64,000 nt of DNA from Rhodospirillales bacterium (GCA_020638295.1 JACKIU010000002.1:310001-374000), one strand, 5' to 3'; counted from the stretch's first letter, positions 15,778 to 24,246 are shown. Notes: generated by a model from the letters alone, not told the origin. Program-made: numbers and translations.

Positions 15778-16317
15778 CTAGGCCGCCTTTTTCGCTCCAC
15801 CGCGCACGGCGGCAGACTCAGACTTTCCCAGGCGAATCGCCGCCTGCGCCGCCGCCAACCGGGCAATCGGCACGCGGTATGGCGAACAAGACACATAGTC
15901 TAGCCCCACCTGCTCGCAAAACGCGATCGAGGCAGGATCCCCACCATGCTCCCCGCAAATCCCGAGTTTGATATCCGCATTGCTGGCCCGCCCGCCGCGG
16001 GCGCCCAGTTCAACCAAACGGCCAACCCCGTCAATATCCAGCGAGGCAAACGGATCGCGTTCGTAAATCCCGTGCCCGACATAGGCCGGCAGAAAGTTCG
16101 CCGCATCATCCCGGCTCATCCCCAGCGTCGTTTGCGTCAGATCGTTCGTCCCAAAGCTGAAGAAATCGGCAACCTGCGCAATTTCATCCGCCGTCAGCGC
16201 CGCGCGCGGCAGCTCGATCATCGTCCCGATAACATAATCAAGGCTCCGGCCTTTTTCTTCAAAAACCTGCGCCGCAACGGCTTCAACCTTCTCGCGAAGA
16301 ATTTCCAACTCCTTCAC
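15778..16317 (-). CDS. ppdK: Pyruvate, phosphate dikinase, C-terminal fragment after a frameshift
   Basis: This frame encodes the last part of the PEP/pyruvate-binding TIM barrel: GTMIELPRAALTADEIA, FFSFGTNDLTQTTLG and the catalytic-cysteine region ICGEHGGDPASIAFCEQVGLDYVSCSPYRVP. It continues the protein whose N-terminal 720 residues are read in another frame from 18487. The frames join at PEIMIP / LVGAVKELEIL if one extra base in CCAGGAGGAAT (about 16327-16335) is removed. It has no ribosome site of its own, so it is best seen as the 3' part of a broken ppdK, or as the product of a sequencing error. Confidence 0.85.
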   Translation of the reverse strand: MKELEILREKVEAVAAQVFEEKGRSLDYVIGTMIELPRAALTADEIAQVADFFSFGTNDLTQTTLGMSRDDAANFLPAYVGHGIYERDPFASLDIDGVGRLVELGARGGRASNADIKLGICGEHGGDPASIAFCEQVGLDYVSCSPYRVPIARLAAAQAAIRLGKSESAAVRGGAKKAA

Positions 16318-18487
16318 TGCACCGACCAGGAGGAATCATAATCTCCGGCACGACCGTTTCACCGGTTTTGACCGCAGCCTCCAGCGCCCCTTCAAAAATC
16401 GCCCGCGCCTGCATCTCATAAATTTCCGGATAGGTAATCCCAAGGCGGCACCCCCGATGCCCCAGCATCGGGTTGGCTTCATGCAATTCATTCAATCGCT
16501 GACGAACCGTATCATGAGAAATCCCGGCCGCGCGAGCAAAACCGTCAATATCCTCTTGCTCATGCGGCAAAAATTCATGCAAAGGCGGATCAAGCAAACG
16601 TACCGTCACCGGCAAGCCCGCCATAATCTCAAACAGCGACGCAAAATCACCGCGCTGTTCGGGTAGCAGTTTATCAAGCGCCGCGCGGCGTTCGCTTTCA
16701 CTCTTGGCGAAAATCATTTCACGCACATTCTGGATACGCTCAGCATCAAAGAACATATGCTCGGTGCGGCAGAGCCCGATCCCTTCCGCTCCAAACTCAC
16801 GCGCGGTTTTTGCATCCAGCGGTGTTTCCGCATTGGTCCGTACCGCCATGCGCCGACGCTCATCCGCCCATGCCATCAACGTCCCGAAATCACCGGACAG
16901 TTCCGGCTGAATGGTCGCAACTTCGCCAAACATCACTTCGCCGGACGAACCGTCAATCGTGAGTATTTCGCCCTCTTGTATTTCACGTTCACCAATGCGA
17001 ATGACTTTGCCTTTCACATCGATATGAAGTTCTCCGGCCCCGGCCACGCAGCATGTCCCCATTCCGCGCGCCACAACAGCCGCGTGGGAGGTCATCCCGC
17101 CGCGTGAAGTCAAAATCCCCGCCGCCGCATGCATCCCGGCGATGTCTTCCGGCGATGTTTCCTGACGGCACAAAATCACCTTCTCACCGGCATGAGCCTG
17201 ATGTTCCGCATCTTCGGAGGTAAACACCACCTTCCCGCACGCTGCACCGGGCGATGCCGGCAAACCTTTGGTCAGCACGTCTTTATCCGCCTTCGGGTCC
17301 AGCGTCGGGTGCAAAAGCTGATCCAGACTTTGCGGATCGACACGCAAGAGCGCCTCTTCCTGCGTAATCAGATCTTCTTCAACCATATCGACAGCGACCT
17401 TGAGCGCCGCTTTCGCTGTGCGCTTCCCGGAGCGGGTTTGCAGCATAAAAAGCGTGCCCTTTTGCACGGTAAATTCCAGATCCTGCATATCCTTATAGTG
17501 TTTCTCCAGCTTCAACCGCACCGCGTCGAGTTGCTTAAACACCTTCGGCATTGCCTCTTCCATCGACGGCAAATCGCTGCCCTCTTTTTCACGGCCGAAT
17601 TTCGTCAGCGATTGCGGTGTACGAATCCCCGCAACCACGTCCTCGCCCTGCGCATTGATCAGATATTCACCGTAGAAATAATTCTCACCCGTGGCCGGAT
17701 CGCGCGTAAAGGCGACACCGGTCGCACAATCATCGCCCATATTCCCAAACACCATCGACTGCACATTCACCGCCGTGCCCCAGTTCTCAGGAATTTCGTT
17801 AATCTTGCGATAGGTAATCGCCCGCGGCGCCATCCATGAGCCGAACACCGCCCCCACAGCACCCCATAGCTGCTCAGCCGGATCGCTGGGGAACGCCTTG
17901 CCCGTCTCACGTTCAACCACATCTTTGTATTCTTTGACGATGTCCTGCCAGCCTTCGGCCGGTATATCGGTATCCTGCGTTAAATCTTCTTCGCGCTTAT
18001 ACCGGTCAATCACATCTTCAAATTCATGGTGATCGACGCCCAAAACCACATCGCCATACATCTGGATAAAGCGGCGATAGGAATCCCACGCAAAGCGCGC
18101 ATCCCCGGATTGCGTCTCCAGCCCCTTGACCGTCTCATCATTCAGGCCAAGGTTCAAAACCGTATCCATCATTCCCGGCATAGACACGCGCGCCCCAGAG
18201 CGCACAGACACCAACAGCGGATTGTCAACATCCCCGAATTTCGCACCCATCTGCGCCTCAATCCGCCCCAGCGCCTCTTCAATCTGCGCTTTCAGCTCAG
18301 ATGGATACTGACGATCATTCTCGTAAAACGCCGTGCAGACTTCGGTGGTAATCGTAAAGCCCGGCGGCACCGGCAGGCCCAAAGACGCCATTTCCGCCAA
18401 ATTGCAGCCTTTTCCACCCAAAAGGTTGCGCATGCTCGCATCGCCTTCATTGTGCTCTTTACCAAAGCTATAGACCCATTTACTCAT
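16283..18487 (-). CDS. ppdK: Pyruvate, phosphate dikinase, N-terminal part (frameshifted)
   Basis: The enzyme interconverts pyruvate, ATP and Pi with phosphoenolpyruvate, AMP and PPi. This frame carries the ATP-grasp domain (KWVYSFGKEHNEGDASMRNLLGGKGCNLAEMASLGLPVPPG) and the swivelling phosphohistidine domain (GGMTSHAAVVARGMGTCCV), then enters the PEP-binding barrel. After PEIMIP it runs out of frame into PGRCSEG and stops about 150 residues early. The remainder is at 15778-16317. The ATG at 18487 has an AGGAGA ribosome site. Together the parts give about 890 residues, the normal length. Confidence 0.9.
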   Translation of the reverse strand: MSKWVYSFGKEHNEGDASMRNLLGGKGCNLAEMASLGLPVPPGFTITTEVCTAFYENDRQYPSELKAQIEEALGRIEAQMGAKFGDVDNPLLVSVRSGARVSMPGMMDTVLNLGLNDETVKGLETQSGDARFAWDSYRRFIQMYGDVVLGVDHHEFEDVIDRYKREEDLTQDTDIPAEGWQDIVKEYKDVVERETGKAFPSDPAEQLWGAVGAVFGSWMAPRAITYRKINEIPENWGTAVNVQSMVFGNMGDDCATGVAFTRDPATGENYFYGEYLINAQGEDVVAGIRTPQSLTKFGREKEGSDLPSMEEAMPKVFKQLDAVRLKLEKHYKDMQDLEFTVQKGTLFMLQTRSGKRTAKAALKVAVDMVEEDLITQEEALLRVDPQSLDQLLHPTLDPKADKDVLTKGLPASPGAACGKVVFTSEDAEHQAHAGEKVILCRQETSPEDIAGMHAAAGILTSRGGMTSHAAVVARGMGTCCVAGAGELHIDVKGKVIRIGEREIQEGEILTIDGSSGEVMFGEVATIQPELSGDFGTLMAWADERRRMAVRTNAETPLDAKTAREFGAEGIGLCRTEHMFFDAERIQNVREMIFAKSESERRAALDKLLPEQRGDFASLFEIMAGLPVTVRLLDPPLHEFLPHEQEDIDGFARAAGISHDTVRQRLNELHEANPMLGHRGCRLGITYPEIYEMQARAIFEGALEAAVKTGETVVPEIMIPPGRCSEGVGNSSREG

Positions 18488-18538
18488 ATAAAAAATCTCC
18501 TGCAAAACGCTTTATGGCACTGGGTTTAGCACATTCTT

Positions 18539-19066
18539 TCAGCTTTGCAAATCTTTCACCAGCATCAGACATAAATCATTATCCACAGGCCGGAATTCCC
18601 CCAATGCCACCGGCTGGCGATCGCACGTCACCCCGTGCCCGTCCGGGATATAACCAAGCTTGATATACAGCTTTTGCGCCGGGCCGTAAGAGGCGGTCAA
18701 ACCGACACTGATCCCCATGCACTCAACCCCCTTTTGCCGCGCCAATTCCTCGCAATGTCCGATCATCGCACTGGCAATCCCGCACTGGCGAAAATCGGGA
18801 AGCACGTTCAAGTCCTGAATTTCGGGATACCCCATCGCCCGGTAAAACGCGTATTTCGGGCTCCACGCCAGCATGCAATACCCGGCCGCCGCTCCGTCAT
18901 ATTCGGCAAGAAACACCAGACGCTCTCCGGCCTCCTGATGCTCCATGGCCCGCTCAAAATACCCGATATCCTTGGCCGCCTTCATCGCCAGCGCAATCTC
19001 ATGCAGCCGCGAAAGATCATCCACCCCCGCGCGCACAATTTTCAGCTTTTCCAATTGCATCATCAT
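18539..19066 (-). CDS. GNAT-family N-acetyltransferase
   Basis: The 175-residue protein is a single GNAT domain. Visible are VRAGVDDLSRLHEIALAMK at the start, LVFLAEYDGAAAGYCMLAW for strands 2-3, the acetyl-CoA-binding region QDLNVLPDFRQCGIASAMI (about 98-116; the usual RxxGxG/A is CGIA here) and YIKLGYIP near the end. The substrate is unknown. Three ATGs in tandem (19060-19066) follow a GAAAGGGAT ribosome site; the first is chosen. It is divergent from the secreted protein gene at 19092, with only 25 bp between starts. Confidence 0.8.
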   Translation of the reverse strand: MMMQLEKLKIVRAGVDDLSRLHEIALAMKAAKDIGYFERAMEHQEAGERLVFLAEYDGAAAGYCMLAWSPKYAFYRAMGYPEIQDLNVLPDFRQCGIASAMIGHCEELARQKGVECMGISVGLTASYGPAQKLYIKLGYIPDGHGVTCDRQPVALGEFRPVDNDLCLMLVKDLQS

Positions 19067-19091
19067 CGATCCCTTTCGTAATATAAGGACC

Positions 19092-19604
19092 ATGAATCGC
19101 ATCATCACAACCTTTTTTTGCCTAGCCCTCTTTATTGCGTCCTCCGCATATGCGCAAAACCGCGAATATCAACCGGGTATGCATTACACCACGTTGGCCA
19201 GACCCAAAGCCCCCGCAAAAGAAGAAGCGGCCCCTGCGCAAGAAGCAAAACCGGCTTTGCTGACCGCTTCAACCGACTCAAACCCCGAACCAGAACCTGA
19301 TCCGGCCACCCGCATCTGGAACAAATATAAAGATTTGGCAACCGGCACGGCCGGAGAAAAAGAAAAAGCCGCCGAAAACACCAAACCCGAGGCGCCGCAA
19401 AAACCCGAGGCGCCGCAAAAACCTTCCGCTGGCTTAACCGGCGCACAACCGGCATCGGAAGAACAGTCCTCAAACGCCTTCCAATCGATTATCGAAAGCT
19501 GGAAACAAACCAACGAAAACCGCCGCGATATGCGCTCGCTGAGTTTCAAAACTCCGGAAACGCCCGCGAAACGCCCTGCACAACAACCAATTTCAGAAAA
19601 TTGA
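19092..19604 (+). CDS. Secreted Pro/Ala/Glu-rich protein of unknown function
   Basis: The 170-residue protein starts at ATG 19092 after an AAGGA ribosome site and has a signal peptide (MNRIITTFFCLALFIASSAYA). The mature chain is low-complexity, rich in Pro, Ala, Glu and Lys, with a duplicated KPEAPQ hexapeptide encoded by two exact 18 bp repeats (19383-19418). It is probably disordered and periplasmic. No domain is recognised. The longer frame from 18945 would run through the divergent GNAT gene and is not credible. Confidence 0.6.
   Translation: MNRIITTFFCLALFIASSAYAQNREYQPGMHYTTLARPKAPAKEEAAPAQEAKPALLTASTDSNPEPEPDPATRIWNKYKDLATGTAGEKEKAAENTKPEAPQKPEAPQKPSAGLTGAQPASEEQSSNAFQSIIESWKQTNENRRDMRSLSFKTPETPAKRPAQQPISEN
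19383..19418 (+). repeat. 18 bp tandem duplication in coding sequence
   Basis: Two exact head-to-tail copies of AAACCCGAGGCGCCGCAA encode the repeated KPEAPQ peptide. A few bases of a third copy follow. Confidence 0.9.
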
Positions 19605-19619
19605 AAACACACCGCCCCT

Positions 19620-19796
19620 TCTTCCCCCTCTCCCCTGTGGGGAGAGGGTTGACGAGGCTTTGGCGCTTGCGCCTTAGCCGAAGCTGGGTGAGGGGGATAG
19701 ATAAATGATTAACAAAAAACACCCTCACCCAGCTATACGCTAATCTCGGCGTTGCCTCGATAAGCGACAGCAACCCTCCCCCCTTAAGGGGGGAGG
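19620..19796. repeat. Palindromic repeat R7
   Basis: The gap between the secreted protein and the prenyl synthase gene is filled by a long imperfect palindrome: CCCCTCTCCCC...GGGGAGAGGG at the left, GCTGGGTGAGGGGGAT in the middle, its complement CACCCTCACCCAGC, and CCCTCCCCCCTTAAGGGGGGAGG at the right. Inner arms TTGCGCC/AGCCGAAG and CTCGGCG also pair partly. No coding potential is seen. Confidence 0.75.
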
Positions 19797-19866
19797 AAAA
19801 ATAGAAAGGATACCCTTGAGGTTTAACCTATTGCCAGCCGCGCCAAAAGCTGATTTAAAGCTCTAT

Positions 19867-20877
19867 ATGAGCAAACCCGCCGCAAAACAGGAACAGACCG
19901 CAAATCCGCTCAATGCGTTGAGCGCCCTGCTCGATTCCGATATGGCCGCAGTCAACGCCAAAATCATCGAACAGATGGACAGCCCTGTAAAGCTGATCCC
20001 GCAACTGGCCAGCTACCTGATCGCCGCCGGAGGCAAGCGCGTGCGCCCGCTTCTCACGCTGGCCACCACCGCGATGTATGACGGTGAAATGACCCGCGCC
20101 CACCGCCTCGCCGCCAGTGTCGAATTCATCCATACTGCCACCCTCCTCCACGACGATGTCGTTGATGAAAGCCAGCAGCGCCGGGGGCAGGACGCCGCCA
20201 ATCTCGTCTTCGGCAACCAGGCCAGCGTTCTGGTCGGTGACTTCCTGTTTTCCCGCGCCTTCCAACTCATGACCGAAGACGGCTCGCTTGAGGTCCTGCG
20301 CATTCTCTCCGATGCCTCGGCCATCATCGCTCAGGGCGAAGTGATGCAGCTCACCACCGCCAACAATTTAAACACCACGATGGATGAGTACATCGAGGTC
20401 ATCAAAGCCAAAACCGCCGCCCTATTTGCCGCCGCCTGCGAAGTCGGCCCCGTCATCGCCGGAGCAGACACAAACGCGGCCAAAGCCATGGCCGAATACG
20501 GCATGAATATGGGCATCGCCTTCCAGATCGCCGATGACACACTCGATTATATGGCACAGCGCGAACAGCTCGGCAAAACCGTCGGCGATGATTTCCGCGA
20601 AGGCAAAATGACCGCCCCTGTCCTGTTCGCTCTCCAAAACGCCAGCGCCGAAGACAAAGACTTCTGGACCCGCACCCTGAGCAACCGTGACATCAACGAG
20701 TGTGACTTCGACCATGCGCGCACCTTGATTGAACAAGGCGGCATTATCCGGCAATGTTTCGATTTGGCCTATACGTACCGGGACAAAGCCCTCGAAGCCT
20801 TAAATCAAGCCCCGCCCTGCGAAATTCGCGACCTGCTCAAACCCCTCACCGATTACACGATTAATCGAAAATCCTAA
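19867..20877 (+). CDS. Polyprenyl (octaprenyl/decaprenyl) diphosphate synthase
   Basis: The 336-residue protein is a trans-prenyltransferase making the long isoprenoid side chain of ubiquinone. Both aspartate-rich motifs are clear: the first in LLHDDVVDESQQRRG and the second in FQIADDTLDYM. GGKRVRPLL (about residue 55-62) binds the homoallylic substrate, and VGDFLFSRAF follows. I place the start at ATG 19867 (MSKPAAK). An upstream TTG at 19816 would add 17 residues and is less likely. The end overlaps the convergent receiver gene by 4 bp. Chain length cannot be read from sequence. Confidence 0.92.
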   Translation: MSKPAAKQEQTANPLNALSALLDSDMAAVNAKIIEQMDSPVKLIPQLASYLIAAGGKRVRPLLTLATTAMYDGEMTRAHRLAASVEFIHTATLLHDDVVDESQQRRGQDAANLVFGNQASVLVGDFLFSRAFQLMTEDGSLEVLRILSDASAIIAQGEVMQLTTANNLNTTMDEYIEVIKAKTAALFAAACEVGPVIAGADTNAAKAMAEYGMNMGIAFQIADDTLDYMAQREQLGKTVGDDFREGKMTAPVLFALQNASAEDKDFWTRTLSNRDINECDFDHARTLIEQGGIIRQCFDLAYTYRDKALEALNQAPPCEIRDLLKPLTDYTINRKS

Positions 20878-21281
20878 GCCGCAGCGCGCGTCTCAAGATG
20901 TTGCACCCACAAGGCGCTGATATCTTCAACCAAACGATCAAGATCCAGCGGCTTGTGAATAACGCCGACCACGCCCAAAGGTTTATAACGCTCGAGCATC
21001 TCAAGCTTCATGCTCCCCGTCACAAAAACAATCGGCACATCCTTACCCATATCACGGGTCTTCAATTCGGCGATCACCGCCAACCCGTCCATGTCCGGCA
21101 TCTTGATATCCAGTAAAATCAATTCCGGCTGTAGAACCCGTATACGCTGTAAAAACTCCCTGCCCGACCCGCACGTCGCCAAAGCCCCCCCGTAACCGGC
21201 ATCTTCAAGCGTGACGCGCAAAAGCTCGCGCAGATCCTGCTCATCGTCCACATATGCAATACGTTCCGGCAATGTCGGCAT
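20874..21281 (-). CDS. Single-domain CheY-like response regulator
   Basis: The 135-residue protein is one receiver domain with acidic pair in YVDDEQDLRELL, phospho-acceptor Asp in LILLDIKMPDMDGL (about residue 57), Thr/Ser in VFVTGSM and Lys in VIHKPLDLDRL. It has no output domain, so it must act by protein contact or as a phosphate relay/sink. No sensor kinase gene is adjacent. A short Ala-rich tail ends the protein. It is convergent with the prenyl synthase gene. Confidence 0.85.
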   Translation of the reverse strand: MPTLPERIAYVDDEQDLRELLRVTLEDAGYGGALATCGSGREFLQRIRVLQPELILLDIKMPDMDGLAVIAELKTRDMGKDVPIVFVTGSMKLEMLERYKPLGVVGVIHKPLDLDRLVEDISALWVQHLETRAAA

Positions 21282-21345
21282 AAAAACTTCCCCTAACCTT
21301 AAGTGTATTACAAATCACAGATAAACGGCAAGATTGAACAAGTAT

Positions 21346-21372
21346 TTGCAATATACCCTATGGGGGTATAGA
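21346..21372 (+). promoter_or_regulatory. CsoR/RcnR-type operator within a promoter
   Basis: A 7 bp inverted repeat with a C/G tract (TATACCC-N5-GGGTATA, 21352-21370) lies between a TTGCAA -35-like box (21346) and a TATAGA -10-like box (21367). This is the form of operator bound by CsoR/RcnR-type repressors such as the one encoded just downstream. Repressor binding here would block RNA polymerase and make the operon autoregulated. Confidence 0.65.
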
Positions 21373-21381
21373 ATAAACAGC

Positions 21382-21657
21382 ATGAGCGACAATCACCCCT
21401 GCCATAAAGCCGAAATCACCAAGCTCAACCGCATCGCCGGGCAAATCGAAGGCGTCAAACGCATGATCGAAGACGGTCGCCACTGCCCCGACATTCTCGC
21501 CCAACTCCGCGCCGCACGCGCCGCCATCCGCACGGTAGAGGCGCATGTGCTTGAAACCCACTTGCACCATTGCGTCGCCGAAGCGATGAACGCCGACAAC
21601 GCACAAGACAAAATCGACGAGATCAAAGACCTCTTCAAACGCTACGATGAGGTGTAA
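21382..21657 (+). CDS. Metal-sensing repressor of the CsoR/RcnR family
   Basis: The 91-residue all-helical protein matches the DUF156 family: KLNRIAGQIEGVKRMIEDGRHCPDIL, then QLRAARAAIRTVEAHVLETHLHHCV. The Cys in HCPDIL and the His/Cys in LETHLHHCV correspond to the usual metal ligands of CsoR (Cys-His-Cys), plus an N-terminal CHK. It likely represses the permease gene 2 bp downstream until metal binds. The start at ATG 21382 is chosen because a longer frame would include the operator. The metal could be Cu(I), Ni/Co or another thiophilic ion. Confidence 0.85.
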   Translation: MSDNHPCHKAEITKLNRIAGQIEGVKRMIEDGRHCPDILAQLRAARAAIRTVEAHVLETHLHHCVAEAMNADNAQDKIDEIKDLFKRYDEV

Positions 21658-21659
21658 TC

Positions 21660-22703
21660 ATGAATGACTGCTGCCACACACAATCCGAAACAACAAAAAC
21701 CAAAAAACGCCCCGACATCATCATGTTCGGCTCACTCGGTATCATTGCCCTGACCCTCATTCTCAATATGCTCAAAGCCCCCCTGCCCGGTTTGGATACA
21801 TTCGCCGCCACGCAAATCGAACTGCTCCTCGCGATGTCATGGGGGGTTGCACTGGGTTTGCTCAGCATTGGTCTCATGAACAAAATCCCGCGCACCTATT
21901 TCACCGCCATCCTCGGCAAAGGCGACAAATTTTCAGACATCATTAAAGCCGCCATCGCCGGGGTTGTTCTCGACCTGTGCAATCACGGTATTCTGGTCAT
22001 CTCCGGCAAGCTCTACGAACGCGGTCTGTCCATCGCGCAGGTCCTCACCTTCCTGATCGCCAGCCCGTGGAACTCGCTCAGCCTGACCTTCATTCTCATC
22101 GCCCTGATCGGCTGGCAATGGACGCTTGTCTTTATTCTGGCGTCCATGCTCATCGCCGTCATCTCCGGCGTCATTTATCTCGCCTTGCTGAAAAAAAACA
22201 TCCTTCCACCCAATCCATACAGCGAAGACATCCCCGAAGATTTCAACATCCGCGCCGATATGAAAGCCCGCCTTAAAGGCTGGCGACCGTCATGGAATTG
22301 GGTAAAAGACATCCTGTGCGACGGCTGGAAAGACGGACAAATGATCATCCGCTGGATTCTCTTCGGCGCCGTAGCCGCCGCAGCCATGCGCGCCTTCATC
22401 CCGGCAGACATGTTCACCCACTGGTTCGGCCCGACTGTGCTCGGCCTCGGCATCACCATGCTGGCGGCGACCATCATCGAGGTCTGCTCGGAAGGCTCCG
22501 CCCCCATCGCCACAGAAATCATGAACACAGCGAATGCACCGGGTAACGGCTTTGCCTTTTTGATGGCCGGCGTTTCAACGGATTACACGGAAATTCTCGT
22601 TGTACGTGAATTCACAAAAAGCTGGAAAATCGCCCTGTCACTACCGCTGATCACCGCCCCGCAAATTCTCGTGCTGGGAATGATCTTCAACGGTCTGTCG
22701 TAA
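21660..22703 (+). CDS. Metal-efflux-type permease (DUF318/ArsP-like family)
   Basis: The 347-residue protein has about eight to nine predicted membrane helices in two halves separated by a hydrophilic loop (about residues 175-220). The conserved VLDLCNHGILVISG, ASPWNSLSLT and CSEGSAPIATEI segments are typical of DUF318/ArsP_1 permeases. The N-terminus has a Cys pair (NDCCHT) that might bind metal. It is directly downstream of a CsoR-like repressor, so export of a metal or metalloid from the cytosol is the likely job. The exact ion is unknown. Confidence 0.8.
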   Translation: MNDCCHTQSETTKTKKRPDIIMFGSLGIIALTLILNMLKAPLPGLDTFAATQIELLLAMSWGVALGLLSIGLMNKIPRTYFTAILGKGDKFSDIIKAAIAGVVLDLCNHGILVISGKLYERGLSIAQVLTFLIASPWNSLSLTFILIALIGWQWTLVFILASMLIAVISGVIYLALLKKNILPPNPYSEDIPEDFNIRADMKARLKGWRPSWNWVKDILCDGWKDGQMIIRWILFGAVAAAAMRAFIPADMFTHWFGPTVLGLGITMLAATIIEVCSEGSAPIATEIMNTANAPGNGFAFLMAGVSTDYTEILVVREFTKSWKIALSLPLITAPQILVLGMIFNGLS

Positions 22704-23078
22704 TTATTCCTCACACGGATAGGCTTGATACAGCCCCAACGCCACCCCCGGCGCAGCGATAAACGGCCCTTGCTCATGATGATGGGATGCAATGTACTGC
22801 CAGATTTTTTGATGAATTTCATTGAGCGGCGTTCCCTCCGGCACACAGAAATCCACACTCGGCGCCGTGCCCAGCGAGCGGATCAGATTGTGATAATCCA
22901 ATACCCCAGAAATATAAGCCTGACAGGCGATATGCCCGCCGGGCGTCAGCTCTTTGCCCTGCTCATCCGACCCGCAAACCTGTAACAGATAATCCCCGGA
23001 AAACCGCGCCGCCAACGCAGGGAAAGCGAAAAATACGCCAAGCAATAAAAAGAAAAGAAACGCCTTAAGACTTTTCAT
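22704..23078 (-). CDS. Secreted Rap1a/Tai-like protein
   Basis: The 124-residue protein has a signal peptide (MKSLKAFLFFLLLGVFFAFPALA). The mature domain shows SGDYLLQVCGSD, ACQAYISGVLDYHNL and VDFCVPEGTPLNEI, a Cys-paired helical pattern seen in Rap1a/Tai immunity-like proteins. That family includes type VI effector immunity proteins but also many periplasmic proteins without a known partner, and no effector is nearby. Its ATG overlaps the end of the upstream gene by 14 bp, which implies coupled translation. Its 3' end abuts the convergent permease. Confidence 0.65.
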   Translation of the reverse strand: MKSLKAFLFFLLLGVFFAFPALAARFSGDYLLQVCGSDEQGKELTPGGHIACQAYISGVLDYHNLIRSLGTAPSVDFCVPEGTPLNEIHQKIWQYIASHHHEQGPFIAAPGVALGLYQAYPCEE

Positions 23079-24246
23079 TCGATTTTTTCAACTGCTCTAA
23101 AATCGCAAACGGCGAATCCTCCGGCCGTTTCTCCGGCCCCGTGCTCATCACCCGCGGCGTACGATTTTCCGCCTTATTGCGCTTGCCTTTTTTCTTTTCG
23201 AACTTCTGATCTTTACGCTGATCTTTTTGATCGCGCCCTTTATGGCCCTGCCCTTTGTTAAACGCAGGCCGTCCTTTCGCAAACGCTTTGCCTTTTTTCA
23301 ACCGGAACGTCGCCAGCTCCGGCTTTTCCTGCGGTATCACCTTTTTGTCATCCTGAGCGGAAGGCGCATCAGCGCCTGTAGTCGAAGGATCTTTGTCTTC
23401 AGTCGCTTGAGAAGATCCCTCGATAGAGTTTACCCCGGACACAGATCCGGAGCTCGGGATGACATCAGGAGTATCAGCCGGATCATAAATCTTCTGATGC
23501 CCCATCGCCTCCAACACGGCATACAGCCCGTCGATCGTGCTGCCCAGCCATTCCGCCCATTGATGCGAGGCCTTGAACTTGCCCCCTTCGGCGGCGTCAT
23601 AAACCCCGCTGATCACCCGGTCCAGCATATCGATGCGGATCGCCCGCCCGCCGTAAACCGGATAGGCAACCGCCTGATAAAAATCACGATCAACCGTCTT
23701 TTCATCCAGCGCAAAAGACACAATTCCGTCTTTTGGACAATCCATCGGCAAATCTTTTTCGTTCCACAGCCCCCACAGCAAAGCGCGCAACCGCACCGCC
23801 GCCGGTTTGTTGAGCGCCGGAATAAACACCAATATCGGCCCCAGACGAATGCGCTTGGCCCGCAAATCCTTGCGATCATCCGCATCCAGATCGGCAATCA
23901 AATCCTCAAGCTGTTCCCGCGGAACAATCCCCAGTGCCTCATAAAGCTGAAACGCAATACCCTTTACTGGCGCCTTGGCCTCGCCCATATCCTCCAAAGC
24001 CACCAACAGCTCGAGAACAGACGCAATATGCCGCGCCAGCCAGCCTTCCAGATGCGCGCGCAACGCGAGCCTATCAACCGTCGTGCTCACACCACTATCC
24101 AGCATCACAACCTTGGGCTTTAAAATCGTCTCGCCCTTCACCACCATCGCCACCGGATCACCGGGCAACGGATTGCTCGCCAACGGCTGGTAATGAATCT
24201 GACCGTCTTCGGACAGCGTATATTGTGTGTCTTTCGCGTCTAACAT
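23065..24246 (-). CDS. Stand-alone C-terminal domain of an alphaproteobacterial SUV3-like helicase
   Basis: The 393-residue protein resembles only the C-terminal region of the large alphaproteobacterial DEAD/H-box (SUV3/MgpS-like) helicases: WLARHIASVLELL, LRALLWGLWNEKDLP and DRDFYQAVAYPVYGGRAIRIDMLDRV. The N-terminal helicase domains with Walker motifs are absent, and no remnant is seen upstream. About residues 262-300 are encoded by an in-frame R1 repeat. A Lys-rich low-complexity tail follows (about 310-370), as in RNA-binding proteins. It may be a split or truncated RNA helicase partner. Confidence 0.65.
   Translation of the reverse strand: MLDAKDTQYTLSEDGQIHYQPLASNPLPGDPVAMVVKGETILKPKVVMLDSGVSTTVDRLALRAHLEGWLARHIASVLELLVALEDMGEAKAPVKGIAFQLYEALGIVPREQLEDLIADLDADDRKDLRAKRIRLGPILVFIPALNKPAAVRLRALLWGLWNEKDLPMDCPKDGIVSFALDEKTVDRDFYQAVAYPVYGGRAIRIDMLDRVISGVYDAAEGGKFKASHQWAEWLGSTIDGLYAVLEAMGHQKIYDPADTPDVIPSSGSVSGVNSIEGSSQATEDKDPSTTGADAPSAQDDKKVIPQEKPELATFRLKKGKAFAKGRPAFNKGQGHKGRDQKDQRKDQKFEKKKGKRNKAENRTPRVMSTGPEKRPEDSPFAILEQLKKSNEKS
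23347..23463. repeat. Palindromic repeat R1, copy inside the helicase-domain gene
   Basis: The 117 bp element starts GTCATCCTGA and ends TCGGGATGAC, the same termini as the R1 copy in ygfZ (one mismatch). It includes GGATCTTTGTC and AAGATCCCTCGA, again like R1. It is read in frame and adds a Ser/Asp/Gly-rich peptide between the conserved domain and the Lys-rich tail. Confidence 0.8.

Noticed and set aside
19816..19866. Earlier TTG start for the prenyl synthase
   Set aside because: The 17 added residues lack family similarity, and the ATG at 19867 fits better.
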